Below are positions 1 through 10,464 of a stretch of 64,000 bases of DNA, piece after piece. Origin of the DNA: Peronospora farinosa (taxonomy: Eukaryota > Oomycota > Peronosporomycetes > Peronosporales > Peronosporaceae); the NCBI GenBank assembly GCA_947646735.1, contig CANTFK010000182.1:62001-126000 (forward strand). The letters run 5' to 3'. The notes under the pieces are model-generated. The model saw only the letters and a program-made list of their open reading frames with translations, had not been told where the DNA came from and did not search any database. Within the stretch, counting starts at the first letter, position 1. Each line of letters starts with the position of its first letter. The position numbers were made by a program, and so were the translations under genes.

Positions 1-462
1 GCTCGCAGCTGCTATTTCTAACATAGAAGATGCCGGTGTGATCCTATTTGAAGGTGTTTTAGTCAACAAGGGTGGAGTGGCACTATTGTCTCTAAAACGT
101 CTGTTCTATCTATGACGGATAGTGGTTTGCTTAGCACATGAAACTTAATAATGCGAGTGGAAAGCGTTTAAAGTTTCTACGCCGACCACGTGAGCGTGAC
201 GAGGGTTACCGGCCCAATTGAATTTCGAGGCTTTGTGTTTACAGCACATTTTTTACCTATATTACTCATTGTTGATTCGGCGAGTAGGTTTATTATACGG
301 CTGTCATGATATGAGGTCCACAAATAAATTATATGGTAAGAAGTAAGCTACAATGAATGAATCACTTTCAAATGCTCTGTCCAGGGAACAAGCGTTCTTT
401 GTTTCGTCCCCTTCGGTCTCTACGATCGCTCTTCTCTTCACCCCACCGTTTGAATTATAACA
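1..462 (+). repeat. Decayed copia-type LTR, left copy (partial)
   Basis: The right two-thirds (about 185-462) align by eye with 4925-5212. Shared landmarks are a GTTGATT..CGAGT.GGT block, TCATGAT..ATGAGGTCCACA.ATAAAT, and a TTCTTTG..TCTTC..CTTCACC tract ending in ATAACA. It is followed at 463 by GGTTACAAGCC, which resembles the GGTTATGAGCCC that follows the LTRs of the two younger copia elements in this window. A copia Gag fragment lies just downstream, so this is probably a 5' LTR. The first 180 bases have no visible counterpart in the right copy, so the true LTR start is unknown. Confidence 0.5.
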
Positions 463-519
463 GGTTACAAGCCTAAGTGCCATATATTCTGGATAAACGC
501 TTTAACTAGTGTCTTAATT

Positions 520-1130
520 CATAAGTTCGATGAAGCCAACTACGCAACTTGGGCAGGCATAAGTGTCGTGTTGCTGACGAAGTCAGTCTGGCTATTCGTC
601 AACCGGAAAGGAATCCAATCTTCGCGTACCCTCGCACCTTGGTATAAAAAATATCAAATTCAGCAATTGATTTACTAAATTGTCAATGAACGAGTACGTC
701 AAGTCGAGAAAAATCGCGTTTGGGCTGATGTTGCTTCACACTAGACGCAAATCATCATCACGAAATTAATGACTGCAAAGAAGTGGGTCGCGTGGGCACG
801 CTTGAAGAGTCGGTACCGAAGGCAGGACGTACTTGCATTAAGCGGCAGTTGTTCAGCATCAAGATGGCAGAAGAAGGAAATATCTTGCATCACTGCAATG
901 AAACCGTAAACATCAGCGCCAAGATGAAGGATGAAGACATAGCGATATGCTTGCTGCGCGTGTTTTCGAAGAGTAATGAGAATGTGAGTTTGAACTCATA
1001 GATGGGCAATGCAGAGCTACGCATTCAAAATGTGGTCAAGGTCCGACTTCACGAACCACCAAAGCAACCAGGCGAAAAATGACGGCGACAAAGACGACGG
1101 TGAGAACTGAAAATGTAACGAAGGCATCAT
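520..1130 (+). pseudogene. gag: Decayed copia Gag
   Basis: Frameshifted remains of a Ty1/copia Gag. From about 522 the reading FDEANYATWAG..VLLTK matches the usual start of oomycete copia Gag proteins. At 783-1001 the frame reads LKRQLF-like IKMAEEGNILHHCNE, then KMKDEDIAICLLR, the UBN2-type Gag core. It continues in another frame with MGNAELRIQNVVK before being lost. There are several frameshifts and stops and no intact zinc knuckle. It lies directly after the LTR and PBS-like sequence, as expected for a copia 5' end. The family call is firm; exact limits are not. Confidence 0.65.
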
Positions 1131-1419
1131 AAATTAAATGTAGAACTAACCAGTGTAAAAGTTTGAGGCAAGTTAGGAAACACGGTGGGTCGATTCTAGA
1201 CAGACAAAAGGTTAAAGTCGAGAACACCGACGCGGCGGAGATGGCCTCGGACGCGGGAAAAAAATATGTCCAGTGGAGTGGCATGATAAGAGAACAGATA
1301 CAAACGAGTGGCATTTGCAGCTTCATTGTACCGTGTAGTATTAAGAAGCAAGGGCGTAGATGGGATGTGGGACGTGGGCAGTGGAGCATCACATCACATC
1401 GTCATGAAATCATACAAGT
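1131..1419. other. Unassigned sequence between copia Gag and gypsy fragments
   Basis: No recognisable protein domain on either strand. It may be decayed copia sequence downstream of Gag or the junction where the gypsy fragment begins. Open frames here look like chance frames. Confidence 0.3.
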
Positions 1420-2070
1420 TTGTAGAATAATAAGCGCAGGGATCAATCTGTTCTTGGCCCACACCCAAGAATCCTACGGAGTTGCGCCAGTGGCTCGGTT
1501 TGGCTAGTTACTTGCATAAATATACAAAGGAAAATGCTAATTTGTACAGCCTTTGTCGCCACTCACAAAGAAAGACGCCACGTGGTCATGGCGTACTGAG
1601 CATAGAGCATCCTTTGACGCAGTGAAGAAGAGCCTGGCGTCAGCGCCAGTACTGGTCATTCCAGACGACTCCAAGCCGTCCCACGTGGTTTGCGATGCCA
1701 AGTATTTCGCAATCAGTTGTTCCCTCATGCAATATAAAGATGAGGGCTATGAACGAAACGTAAGCTATTAGTCGCGACAGATAAAAGAGCTGAGAAGAAC
1801 TATCTGGTTTACGACAAGGAGTTGCAAGCAATGCGCTACGCGCTCATCAAGTTTCGCGTGCATCTGCTTGCTGAACGTACATTTGCCTTGTGTACCGATC
1901 ATGCATCGCTGCGCACAGCGATGAAGAGTCTACACCTGCCCCAAAAGATGGCACGATGGCTCTCATTCTTCTCTGGGTATAACTTTGTCGTACATTACAA
2001 GCCAGGCAAGACCAATGTTTTCGCCGAAGCTCTGTCACGACGCCCGAAAAACGATCTCGTACTGCGCTGA
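1420..2070 (+). pseudogene. pol: Gypsy A: RT thumb and RNase H remnant
   Basis: Starts with a decayed RT thumb/connection motif (..ELRQWLGLASYLHKY in shifted frames near 1480-1530). It continues with SLTKKDATWSWRTEHRASF, then [13 protein letters not shown] and KPGKTNVFAEALSRRP, the RNase H core and tail of Ty3/gypsy Pol. Fingers, palm and everything upstream are missing. The order and wording match element E (53480-54060), so A and E belong to one family. At least two frameshifts and an in-frame stop (about 1771) make it non-functional. Confidence 0.75.
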
Positions 2071-2640
2071 GTCTTCAGGCGACTGATGAAGATGATGATG
2101 ATGATCGATATGTGATGTGTGTATCGTTGAACTTAACTCAGGTCACACCCGAGCTGTGTTTATTTGACGAGATCGTCGCAGCGTTCAAGAACGATTTAGA
2201 TTATGCGGACATTATCGATTATCAAGCTCGAACGGGTGTCCTGGATTTTGTTGACAGATTAAGCAAAATGACATATCTAGTGCCTGATCACGATGAGATC
2301 ACTGCGGTAGAGCCCGCGGCGCATTTCATTGACGCGGTGTACCGTCATCATGGCTTTCCAGAAAACGTTGTTTCGGACCGTGATCCGCGATTGACATCCG
2401 CAAATTGGCAGTCACTGTTCGAGCTTCTCAGGACAAAGCTGCACATGTAGACAGTGGCCCATCCGAAATTGGATGGGCAAATCGAGCGCGAAAATCGGGT
2501 CCTGGAAGATGTTTTGCGAAGCTATGTACGTCAATCATGCATTTTTACTACTTTCTGAGTCCGCACTCAACAACACCGTACACGCGTCAACAGTGTAAAC
2601 GCTATTTTTTGTGAATTCAGCTCGACACCCTCGAGTTCTT
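2071..2640 (+). pseudogene. pol: Gypsy A: integrase remnant
   Basis: A frame at 2112-2450 carries VDRLSKMTYLVP, then HHGFPENVVSDRDPRLTS, the central part of a gypsy integrase core around its second catalytic Asp. The N-terminal HHCC zinc-binding part is deleted: a linker runs straight into the catalytic core. Past 2450 the AHPETDGQTE-type motif continues in another frame and then decays. Old, broken copy. Confidence 0.65.
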
Positions 2641-4011
2641 ACTAATCTTGGCATGAGGTAACCCACGGTACCTAATGGCTTCAGGTTTGGGGGGGATAAA
2701 TGTGATAAAGAAGGACCGAGTGCAGCGTTCAAAGTACCGAGTGCAGCTCACGGTAACTAGAGCGCGAATGTGGTGACCGATCGAAGGCGAAGACTGCTGC
2801 TTCAATTGCACAAACATCAATCAATCCATCGTCTTTTAAGCGTTCGTCAACCGCCAACTACGCGCCGATTTAGTCGGCGCGACCAATTGATGACATGGCT
2901 GTGTCGGAGTTTATACTCCAACGTCAAGACATTAACCGATTTGTACGCGGCGCACTAAAGTCTGCAGTAGATCAGCAGCAAGAGAACGCTGACAAACATG
3001 GATGAAAGGACATGAACTAGTTTGAAAAAGGCGATCGTGTATTAATATTTACTGAAATTATAAGGGATCAGCGGGTACTTACTTAGGCGCGAGTTTGCTC
3101 GCGCCACGCTTCATCGGTACATTCAAGCTTTGAAAGCAATCGGAGATGCTTACACACTCGATGTTCCCTCATCATTGCGGCTTCAACCGACATTCTACTC
3201 AGGGTGGCTATAGGATTATCGCCCGGCTACACCTCACGGCTTGACCCCGAAAGGTCCGTAGGTCGATCGGTATTCCCGTCGTGCTCTAGGCGCCGATGAT
3301 ATCGGGCGCGGTTGCCATTTCGTCTGTGCACGACCAATGACCTGGATCTCCAGAACCCTCACCCATTCGAGCAGTTCACATTTAGACTACATAATATTTT
3401 TTGCGGTCTTCTGTGCCTGTGCAGCACGCTTAAGGGCAGCCTCAAGTTCAGCTGAGCATCGGCAGCCTTGTTTACGGCCTGATCAACATCGTCCTGGGCA
3501 ACCGGGACGCAAGCATTACCGTCGCGAGGGCACACCACCGCTTGTGGATGCGGAAGGGTAAGTACGATGGAATGTAGACCGCATTGTGGGTCACGAGGAC
3601 CCTCCCAGAGCAGTGCTACATACGGCTCATGAGAAAAGCGCGGTTTCATCGCGCGCAGGTGTACGCTGGGTTGGATTTCCACCCGAGCAGGATACGTGGG
3701 AGCCAAGTTCCTCTCTTCTTCGCGACGTTCCAGATATTGTTCAGTCATACGAGACCGTGGAGTCGGGCTATTCCGACGCGAACGCGAATGCGAATGCTCT
3801 CGTGATAAACGAGAGCGGTGGGGCGAACCGCGCCGTCGAGAACCAGAACGAGAGCGATGACGTAAACGAGAACATCGTGGTTAATATATATCACCACGAT
3901 TACGATGCGAGAATTGCGCAGCAGGACGAGCAGGCGAACGTGTCGCTGCCCTGCGCTGATTATTCAGCGGAGATCGCGAGTGGTGTTGCCAACGAGGTGC
4001 ACCACAAATAA
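2641..4011 (+). pseudogene. pol: Gypsy A: integrase C-terminal part and chromodomain
   Basis: Around 3120-3210 a frame reads ALKAIGDAYTLDVPSSLRLQPTFYSGWL, the oomycete gypsy linker between integrase and chromodomain (quoted here in part). At about 3660-3750 WVGFPPEQDTWEP followed by LLRDVPDIVQSYE is a chromodomain second half, which identifies the element as a chromovirus. The frame 3586-4011 then runs on for about 85 acidic, Asn-rich residues with an alternating NANANA stretch. Several frameshifts lie between the pieces. The stretch 2641-3090 is too decayed to read. Confidence 0.6.
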
Positions 4012-4602
4012 CTGCGGTCCTCCGTTCGCTCAGACTTCGCTCATACTTTGCAAGCCAACTTCGTTCGCGATCACTGAGTGGACACTCAGTGATGTGTTGT
4101 CGCCATTCGTCATGAGTTGAGCGTGGCGTCGAGTCACAAGATTAAGATCCTTCATTGACATGAACGAAGCAGAGGCGGTCCTTATTTCAAGCATTCTCAC
4201 ACAGCGCCGATGGAGCGATCGGCGCGAAGTTCTCTCGATTGGCGAGCCACAGTTGAAAGCTGCTACCATCCTCGCGCATCCGATTCCAACGTCGGATGAA
4301 GGCGCACAAGAGCGTTGCAGGTTATTGTATTCAATTCCATCAAGACTCTTTCCACGCAGTTTGCGAAAACGCCGGAAGTCGTCCCGCATCGTTTCCAGTG
4401 AGTCCGAAGCGCGAGTTTCGGATAAGTCATACATTATGAGTTGCTTCGCCATGATGCTTGTAGTTGCACTCTCGCTGATGGTGCGTGGGAGTGCTGCATA
4501 ATTGGGTGTTGGGTCTTCGGACATTACTTGTTCGTTTGTGAGCGATGGATTTCGACAGTTGAGCACTCACGGTTGGTGAGTGCTGTCATGAGAAGGGGGT
4601 GA
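4012..4602. other. Gypsy A 3' region with polypurine tract
   Basis: Frames of 113 codons (plus, 4160-4501) and 178 codons (minus, 4030-4566) occupy the space between chromodomain and LTR. Neither has a recognisable domain and I cannot say which, if either, was coding. The purine run AGAAGGGGGTGATG at 4591-4604 directly before the LTR is a fitting polypurine tract for second-strand priming. Confidence 0.35.
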
Positions 4603-4918
4603 TGTAATGAGCTACATTACACAAATAACATTGACATAAATAAACAATTACATATGTAGGCAGGTGCTGTGCCCGAATAGCGGGCACAGCCTGGCAATTG
4701 ATTATTGGTTTATTATTAGGGCCTAAAGGCCCAATATGTAAATCAACCTGACATGTGTGGTTCCCAAAAGGTGTCGTATTTATTACGACTAAAAAATCTT
4801 CGTAATTAGTACGAATTAAAAACAAACTAAAAATCAGAGTTTAATTTGCTTAATTCCTAATATTTAGGCTTGAGTCTTCCTCAATCGCACGTGTGAGCTA
4901 GTGACGGTACGTTCTAGC
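4603..4918 (+). repeat. Gypsy A 3' LTR
   Basis: Begins TGTAATGAGC and shares with the element E LTR (49941-50256) the blocks TTATTGGTTTATTATT, GTGGTTCCCA, a GCGGGCACAG/GCGGATACTG hairpin-like stretch, AATTAAAAA.AAA and GTGACGGTA near the end. The two are clearly the same LTR family but diverged. The right end is fuzzy because a copia LTR follows directly. No matching 5' LTR is present in the window. Confidence 0.6.
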
Positions 4919-4924
4919 TTCGTT

Positions 4925-5212
4925 AGAGTGTGGGTTTGAATTAAGGAGGCCAACTGAAGATTATTATAACAATTTATAATTCATCAACGGCATAGTTCTT
5001 ACGATGATCAGTCAGGGTTGATTAGACGAGTTGGTTAAGTAAACAATTGTCATGATTTATATGAGGTCCACATATAAATCATGCATAGGCTAGAGTAAGA
5101 TCCAATAAATCAATCACTTCAAATCTTCCTTCCAGTAAACAGGTGTTCTTTGCTCCATTTTCTCCTTTTCTTTGTATGCTCTTCGCTTCGCTTCACCATT
5201 CAAGTCATAACA
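4925..5212 (+). repeat. Decayed copia-type LTR, right copy
   Basis: Aligns with 185-462 (see that entry) and ends with CATAACA at 5212. It is followed by GAACGAGGCGTAAAAGCCTAAG, which still resembles the post-LTR sequence of the left copy (AAGCCTAAG). It may therefore be a second 5' LTR or a rearranged copy rather than a simple 3' LTR. Confidence 0.5.
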
Positions 5213-5862
5213 GAACGAGGCGTAAAAGCCTAAGAATGGACTATTTTTAATAAATCTACGCAAAATATTTGTTTGCTAATGTGCTTATTTACCGTTCGAC
5301 AATACACCACTGATCCGATTGGACGGGTGGTCTCTGTATATTTATACAACTGCGGCACATCGCCAAATAGAAATCACTTGTGTTCGCGACGCCATCCGTC
5401 TCGTTTTTGTCCTGCTCTAACTATGCATTCACCCCATCATTTTGTCCAATCGTGGCTCACCATGTATTTACTGTAAAATTAGAGGAAGACCAAAATTAGA
5501 CACTTCTTATTTAGTTTTTTCTAATTTAAGTGATTGATTGATTAAGGGATTAGGTAGTATTACGCCGGTTTTCCTTGCAGATTCTTAAAGTATGAAAATA
5601 TTGTAATCATTTTTCTGTTTTTCACAAAACTGTATTCACTCCATCCAAGCAATGGCGCTGCTATCCTTACTCACTCAACAACATTCCATGTAAGACGCTC
5701 ATCAACAAGGCGTCACTTTGTCAAAAACAAATGCTTTTCCACTTGTGTGCAACATTGTATTCTAACATGAGAAAAACGACTAAAACACAGCATACAACAA
5801 TGTGTTTAATAGATCAGGCGTCTATCGTTTGTCCTCACAAAAAGTAGCACTACGAATACTGC
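5213..5862. other. Intergenic spacer
   Basis: AT-rich sequence between the copia LTR remnant and the 3' end of the TAPT1 gene. The only frame above 60 codons (5273-5476, plus) has no recognisable features. Part of it must be the 3' untranslated and terminator region of the minus-strand host gene. Confidence 0.5.
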
Positions 5863-7648
5863 TCAGAACTTGTATCGGTGGATGGACTCGAAGTGGCGCA
5901 CAGACCGCGGACTCTTCGGACGTGTGTCATCTAATCGGCCCGATTTGCAGGCGTAAATCATCAGCACAAGACTCAGCAGCGCTTTAAATGCTGCTAAACA
6001 CAGGAAAAACGCCACTGTGACTAATACACCGCTAGGCGACGTAAACTCAATTGGAGCGTCCGCTAGAGCCTTCGATAGCATACGCAACACCACACACGCC
6101 AAAGGCAACGACATGAGACCCAGCCGCTTGGACACGTGGTGCGTGTGGTCTAAAATTGTGTCCTCGCTCTTCCAGCCCGTAAGGTCGCGACAAAGAATCG
6201 TGATAAACTTGGAGTACATTGTGGGCGGGATCTGGTTGAACTTGGTAATAAATGCATGCTTGATCCAGTCGATCAGCATCTCCGCCACCCATACCATGGC
6301 CTACACAGTGTAACATGTAAGCAACAAAGACCAGTGGACAAAACTAAGAGGTGTCGAAGCATCCTACCGTCCCCCAGGCAACATCTCCTGTAGATGACTG
6401 CAGCAGAATGAGCCCAATAATCGTGAGAAGTTTAAACCGTTCGACGATATCGCTGCAACTGATCTGAAAAAGATTCTGCTCCTCAAATTTCTTAAAGACG
6501 GAACTTTTGAGCTCCGTAAAATTGTTGAATATGAGCAGCGTAAGCAGTGAAGTGTTGCTTGAATTGACTGCGACGTTCATGGTTACAACCTGTGCGAACA
6601 GCAACAGCGAATGGAGCACCACGTAGATTATCGCCACTGCAAAGTCCAGGAACATGCGCATTACTCGATGGGGGTGGTATTTGGACGTGTAATACAACGA
6701 GTCTAGCACATCCTGGCCAAACGATGAGAAAAGGCGATCAAAGATTTCGATCATTGTAAACAGCACATAGAGCTTGATCATTGCCTGGCCGCGAATCGCA
6801 TGGTAGACCCTCGACATGTCCACATGTCCCAAAACTGTGGTCCCCACTGTCATAATGACTGCCACCATTAAGTCGTAGAAGTGCGTTCTTCGAAAGACCC
6901 GTGCTTGAAAACTCGACGTTACAGCGCATCCACACGCAAATAGAATCCTCAGGGGCATGTATGTGAACACATAGAGAAAGCTATCTAGAGCCAGTAGCAC
7001 TCCATACAGAAATAACTTTTCGGTATTAAACGGCACCACAAAAAAATTCTGCACGCGTTCCAAATGCACGCCATCACCCTCTTTAATGTCATGAACGCCG
7101 AAAATTTCCTTGTAAAAGAAGTCCGACAATCGGAACGGATGAGGGGCCGGTGGTTTGACTGAAAGACCCACAGCAGCTACAGGCTTCGGTGAGGGTGCCT
7201 GGACGATCTTAGGTCCTGTAGCTATTCCTGTAGCTGATGATGGGTATGGGGAGCTTCTACATAGTGGTGCAACAGGAGAAAAATTGGACGGAGACGACGG
7301 TGAGGACGTTGCCGAGAAGTCCGTCTGGACATGGAGATTTGACTTGAGACGTTTGTTTGGCGTCGCTAATGACTTAACAACTGTTGCATCTTCAGCTGAA
7401 TCGGAATGGATCCATTTTGAAGCTGGTAAAGAGCTCATGGAGGGGCTTAGATACTTTAAAATCGGCTCTTTCCGCTTAGCGAAGCTGCTGGAAATGGCAG
7501 CGCGTTTGTGCGCTTTGCGGCGGAGCATTCGTTTTTTGTGGAAAAGTGTAGTAGAGACATCGAGATAGGACACTCGTTTAGCATCAGTAGAAGTGGAGAG
7601 ATCGGGGAAGTGACTACGGGGCAGGGTCGTGGACGACGGCGATGCCAT
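5863..7648 (-). CDS. TAPT1: TAPT1-family multi-pass membrane protein, two exons
   Basis: Coding exons are 7648-6368 and 6300-5863 on the minus strand, joined in phase 0 across a 67-bp intron; the product is 572 residues. The ATG at 7648 (MASPSSTTL) is the first ATG in the frame. Residues 1-155 are Ser/Pro/basic-rich and probably disordered. From about 161 (FRLSDFFYKEIFG) the conserved TAPT1/Emp65/POD1 family domain runs to the end. It has several hydrophobic spans, the family-typical stretch IEIFDRLFSSFGQDVLDSL near 280-300, and NNFTELKSSVFKKF followed by LFQISCSDIVERF at 355-385. Exon 2 supplies EMLIDWIKHAFITKFNQIP and two more hydrophobic spans. Known relatives are ER membrane proteins (yeast Emp65, plant POD1, animal TAPT1) tied to ER folding and ciliary or pollen functions. 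No frame defects are visible; it is the only intact host gene here. Confidence 0.9.
6301..6367 (-). other. Spliceosomal intron of the TAPT1-family gene
   Basis: On the minus strand the sequence reads GGGGGACG|GTAGGATG at the donor and CACTGTGTAG|GCCATGGTATGG at the acceptor, a 67-bp GT-AG intron. Splicing joins ..AWGT to AMVWVAEMLIDW in frame and restores the family sequence; unspliced translation stops soon after the donor. The size is typical for oomycete introns. Confidence 0.85.
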
Positions 7649-7709
7649 GGAATTTAGGCATGTACGTTTTTGCCTCACAATTTTTAATTTGTCTAAGCCA
7701 TCAACCACC

Positions 7710-7733
7710 TCAAATTTTTGAAAAATATGACGC
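7710..7733 (-). promoter_or_regulatory. Possible oomycete initiator-like core promoter
   Basis: The minus-strand string TCATATTTTTCAAAAATTTG, about 80 bases upstream of the TAPT1 start codon, resembles the oomycete initiator plus flanking element (TCATT-type start followed by CAWTTT). The match is imperfect and a chance AT-rich string is possible. Confidence 0.3.
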
Positions 7734-7799
7734 TGTGAGCTCAGATAACGTTGTCAAAACAAGGTTTAATTTATTGAGACGAGTATGGACATTGTATTT

Positions 7800-8437
7800 A
7801 ATTATAATACGACTAGGGTGTGTATCCGTCGTTCCGACGGACATGGTTTTATGCTATTTTAATACATATATAGGGGTGTTCTCGTCGTTTCGACCGATAG
7901 GTGCACAAATTTGACGCTGATCGTATATTGACTTAGGTAATTGAATAGTATCAAAGGTTATGTGTATGAAGGTCAATATATACCTGTCGTTTCGAAAATT
8001 AGGGTGTTTACCCGATGTTTCGACAGACATGGTCTGCCTTTTGACCTGAAACTCATCAACTTACGTTAGATAATTAGATTGACTCAAAATATAGATGGAT
8101 ATGAAGGCAATGTGTACTCGTCGTTTCGTAAAGGTTTCATTTGATCACCTGTCGTTTTAACGGTACGAAGTTGTATATACAGGCTTTGTAAGCGCAATCT
8201 GCTAGGATGTTTATTTGTCGTTCCGACGGTGCATATTAGATTATATAGGCACCTTAAGCGCAGTGATATGCTTGAGTATTCACCCGTTGGACATGCGTGC
8301 TAGGTCTACGCTAATAGTATATGGGCAACTTTAACGCAGCGTTTCATTGGGGCATTCACCGGTCGTTCCGACAGTGCGAAGTAGTTTATATATGCATCAT
8401 TTACTTAAAATATCGGGTCGGCTAAGGTTATAGTAAT
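7800..8437. repeat. Degenerate CGTCGTTYCGACG repeat field, left block
   Basis: A short motif close to the palindrome CCGTCGTTCCGACGG recurs at about 7827, 7880, 7983, 8011, 8117, 8143, 8213, 8283 and 8360, spaced roughly 30-100 bases. It is often preceded by ATATGAAGG.CAATGTGTAC-like sequence and followed by GACATGG or GGTGC. The same motif with the same lead-in resumes at 23361 on the other side of the gypsy array, so one repeat field was split. No coding signal. Confidence 0.6.
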
Positions 8438-9080
8438 TGTAGCGGAGCTGCACAGCTCTTTAGCCAGAGGAAGACTTTCCGGCTGGAAGCCTCTTAGTTC
8501 TAGAGAACTAAATAAAGTTAAGGCTAACAGCCCCTTAGTTCTAAGGAACCAATTAAACGACCTAAAGTCACCCTGTTCTAAGAAACTAGGAAAGAGACTT
8601 TTAGTCAGTCAAGCAATAAGCTTAAGGTTCAGAGAACCAGCGCACAGAGTGCAAGAACAAGCTAGAAGCTTAGAGGTTCAGAGAACCAACGCACGAAGTG
8701 CACAAGAGAGCAAGTCAGAACGACTTGCGATCTTAAACTTAAAAGGAGAACTGGTTTTATTTATGCTTTAAGATTTTATGAATAGTCCTACTCTAAGTAC
8801 ACTACACTAGATTAATTACTATAATAGTAATTATTATATGCAGACTTTGCTATTGGACGACGTATCGTCTAAACATCTGTGTATGATGTACTTAATACAG
8901 CGTTATCGATTTATCGAATCCTAATCGATAAGATACGGTATTACCGAATACCGTATCTTAACGCTCATACTTAATACCTCTCTAAAGAGAAGTATAAAAA
9001 ATGCATTATATGCAATACAAAGGGGAGTTCAACCGTAAACTCTCGGAAAGACGCTACAACCGTCGTGTAACCCCGTTACA
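8438..9080 (-). repeat. Array B LTR 1 (3' LTR of B1)
   Basis: TGTAGCGG..CCCCGTTACA as read on plus, i.e. TGTAACGGGG..CCGCTACA in element orientation. It differs from LTR 3 at five positions by my alignment. The part that is U5-side in element orientation (8438-8710 on plus) is packed with short hairpins (GAGCTGCACAGCTC, GGTTCAGAGAACC twice, GCACAGAGTGC and GCACGAAGTGC). Confidence 0.9.
8930..8959. promoter_or_regulatory. 30-bp near-perfect palindrome in the B LTR
   Basis: AAGATACGGTATT and AATACCGTATCTT form two 13-base arms around a 4-base centre (ACCG on plus). The copy is unchanged in LTR 2 (16092-16121) and LTR 3 (23210-23239). It lies in the promoter-side half of the LTR in element orientation. 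It could be a protein-binding site or an RNA hairpin; function not known. Confidence 0.6.
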
Positions 9081-9190
9081 CCCTCCCCCACCAGACTGAC
9101 GTTCCCATAGAATGTCACTCGACATCTTTCCTTTTAGAGGTAGTGCTTTAGCGAACGTTAAAACCTCACGGTTTGTTCACGGCACATAAC

Positions 9191-10464
9191 ATGACGCCTC
9201 CTGGCAGTGAGTCACAGGCTCTTCGGGACCTCGTTGAAGACAACCTTGACGAAGTGGTTGACTACGAAAGTGACACCGTCTTTGTGGGACCCGATGGGTC
9301 CCCTTTATCCACCCTCACGGGTGAAGATGACACTAGTCATGCACCGAATCCGTTCCCTGAACGTGGTGCTGCAGATGCGCTAACAGCGTTACGTGACCCG
9401 CCTGACGTATCATCAACGGTGACGGTTACCAACCCACTCGACGAGCAGCAACAGCAGACCATCGACCAAAAGGAAGGTGCCAAGCGCCGGACGAAGAATA
9501 TGGCGAGACTTCAGGACCACCGACAGTACAGGTTCAAACCACCTACGGTGGAAGAACGCCTAAAGGAGGCATCTGGGCATTCCCTTTCTGGCTGGACCAT
9601 TGGGCCTGAGGCCATTTCACCCGAGGATGTTGCAACACGAACGGCACTTCGACAACGATATCTGGAACCTCACATTACTACACAAATCCAATACTTGGCA
9701 CGCCTTAACAGGCAAGTGCGTGGTGCGCCAGTTCCTCCCATAAAGGGTGTTCCCATCCTTCTGTTCGCGGGGGAAACCGAGGAAGAAGAAGACACGGCTT
9801 TTAGCCTCCGGGCGCATTATGCGCGACGTTTAAGCAGCATGGGGGACCTATGGGCAAGTGCCGATGTGGCAGATTTTCGACTCGAGCAGAAATGCGTTAT
9901 GATTACGCTAAATTGAAGGCCCGGGGAAAATTGAATTTTCAACGAACGCATTATGCGTCTGCTGCTCAGCACCCCAATGTTTCGGCTACACCTGTAGCCG
10001 CGAGTCCACGACAGGCCGAGGCCGCTAACTCGCCTACCCCCACCACTACTGGTGAGAAGCGTCAGCGCCAACAGGCTGACCCTGCGCACGACGCTCAAAA
10101 CCTATGGGAAATCCTGCCGAAGGGGAATCTCAAACTCCCATGATTTCCGCGACTCGGGATATACCCCGCCACTTTACCAGGTACTGGTTTTGACCATGAC
10201 GGCGACGCTTCTGCAGTAGACGTTCAACATGGAACTGAAGGTTCCCCGGCGCATCGAGCAAATCCGGAGGAGGCCGGTGTATCGGCACAAGCTCATGCCG
10301 AGCTTGTTCAAGAGGTGCGTTCTCTCCGTGCGGATGTGCAGTCGATGAGCTCCCGTCTTGAGTCACTGGAAGAGAGCCGAACCCAAATGCAGGGTCAGCT
10401 TGAACTGTTGATGCAGATGCTTCGTCCTGCGACAATGCCAATGGGCTCGGCGCGAGCGCCTTAG
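9191..10464 (+). CDS. Antisense accessory reading frames of B1
   Basis: On the strand opposite to pol, an ATG at 9191, 110 bases inside the 3' LTR boundary, opens 241 codons to 9916 (MTPPGSESQALRDLVEDN.., acidic, with QQQQ and EEEE runs). A second frame overlaps it (from about 9895, RYDYAKLK..) and runs to 10464, interrupted once by TGA at 10141. It ends in a predicted coiled coil (VRSLRADVQSMSSRLESLEE) with Met/Gln-rich heptads. The last part overlaps the chromodomain region coded on the other strand, so 10105-10464 may be a shadow. No known family recognised. The position matches the antisense frame of element H. Confidence 0.4.

Noticed and set aside
4030..4566. 178-codon minus-strand frame next to the A LTR as a possible antisense gene
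   Set aside because: Position resembles the antisense frames of B and H, but it reads toward the opposite direction from them relative to pol only by chance of decay, starts without a supported ATG context and competes with a plus-strand frame; too old to judge.
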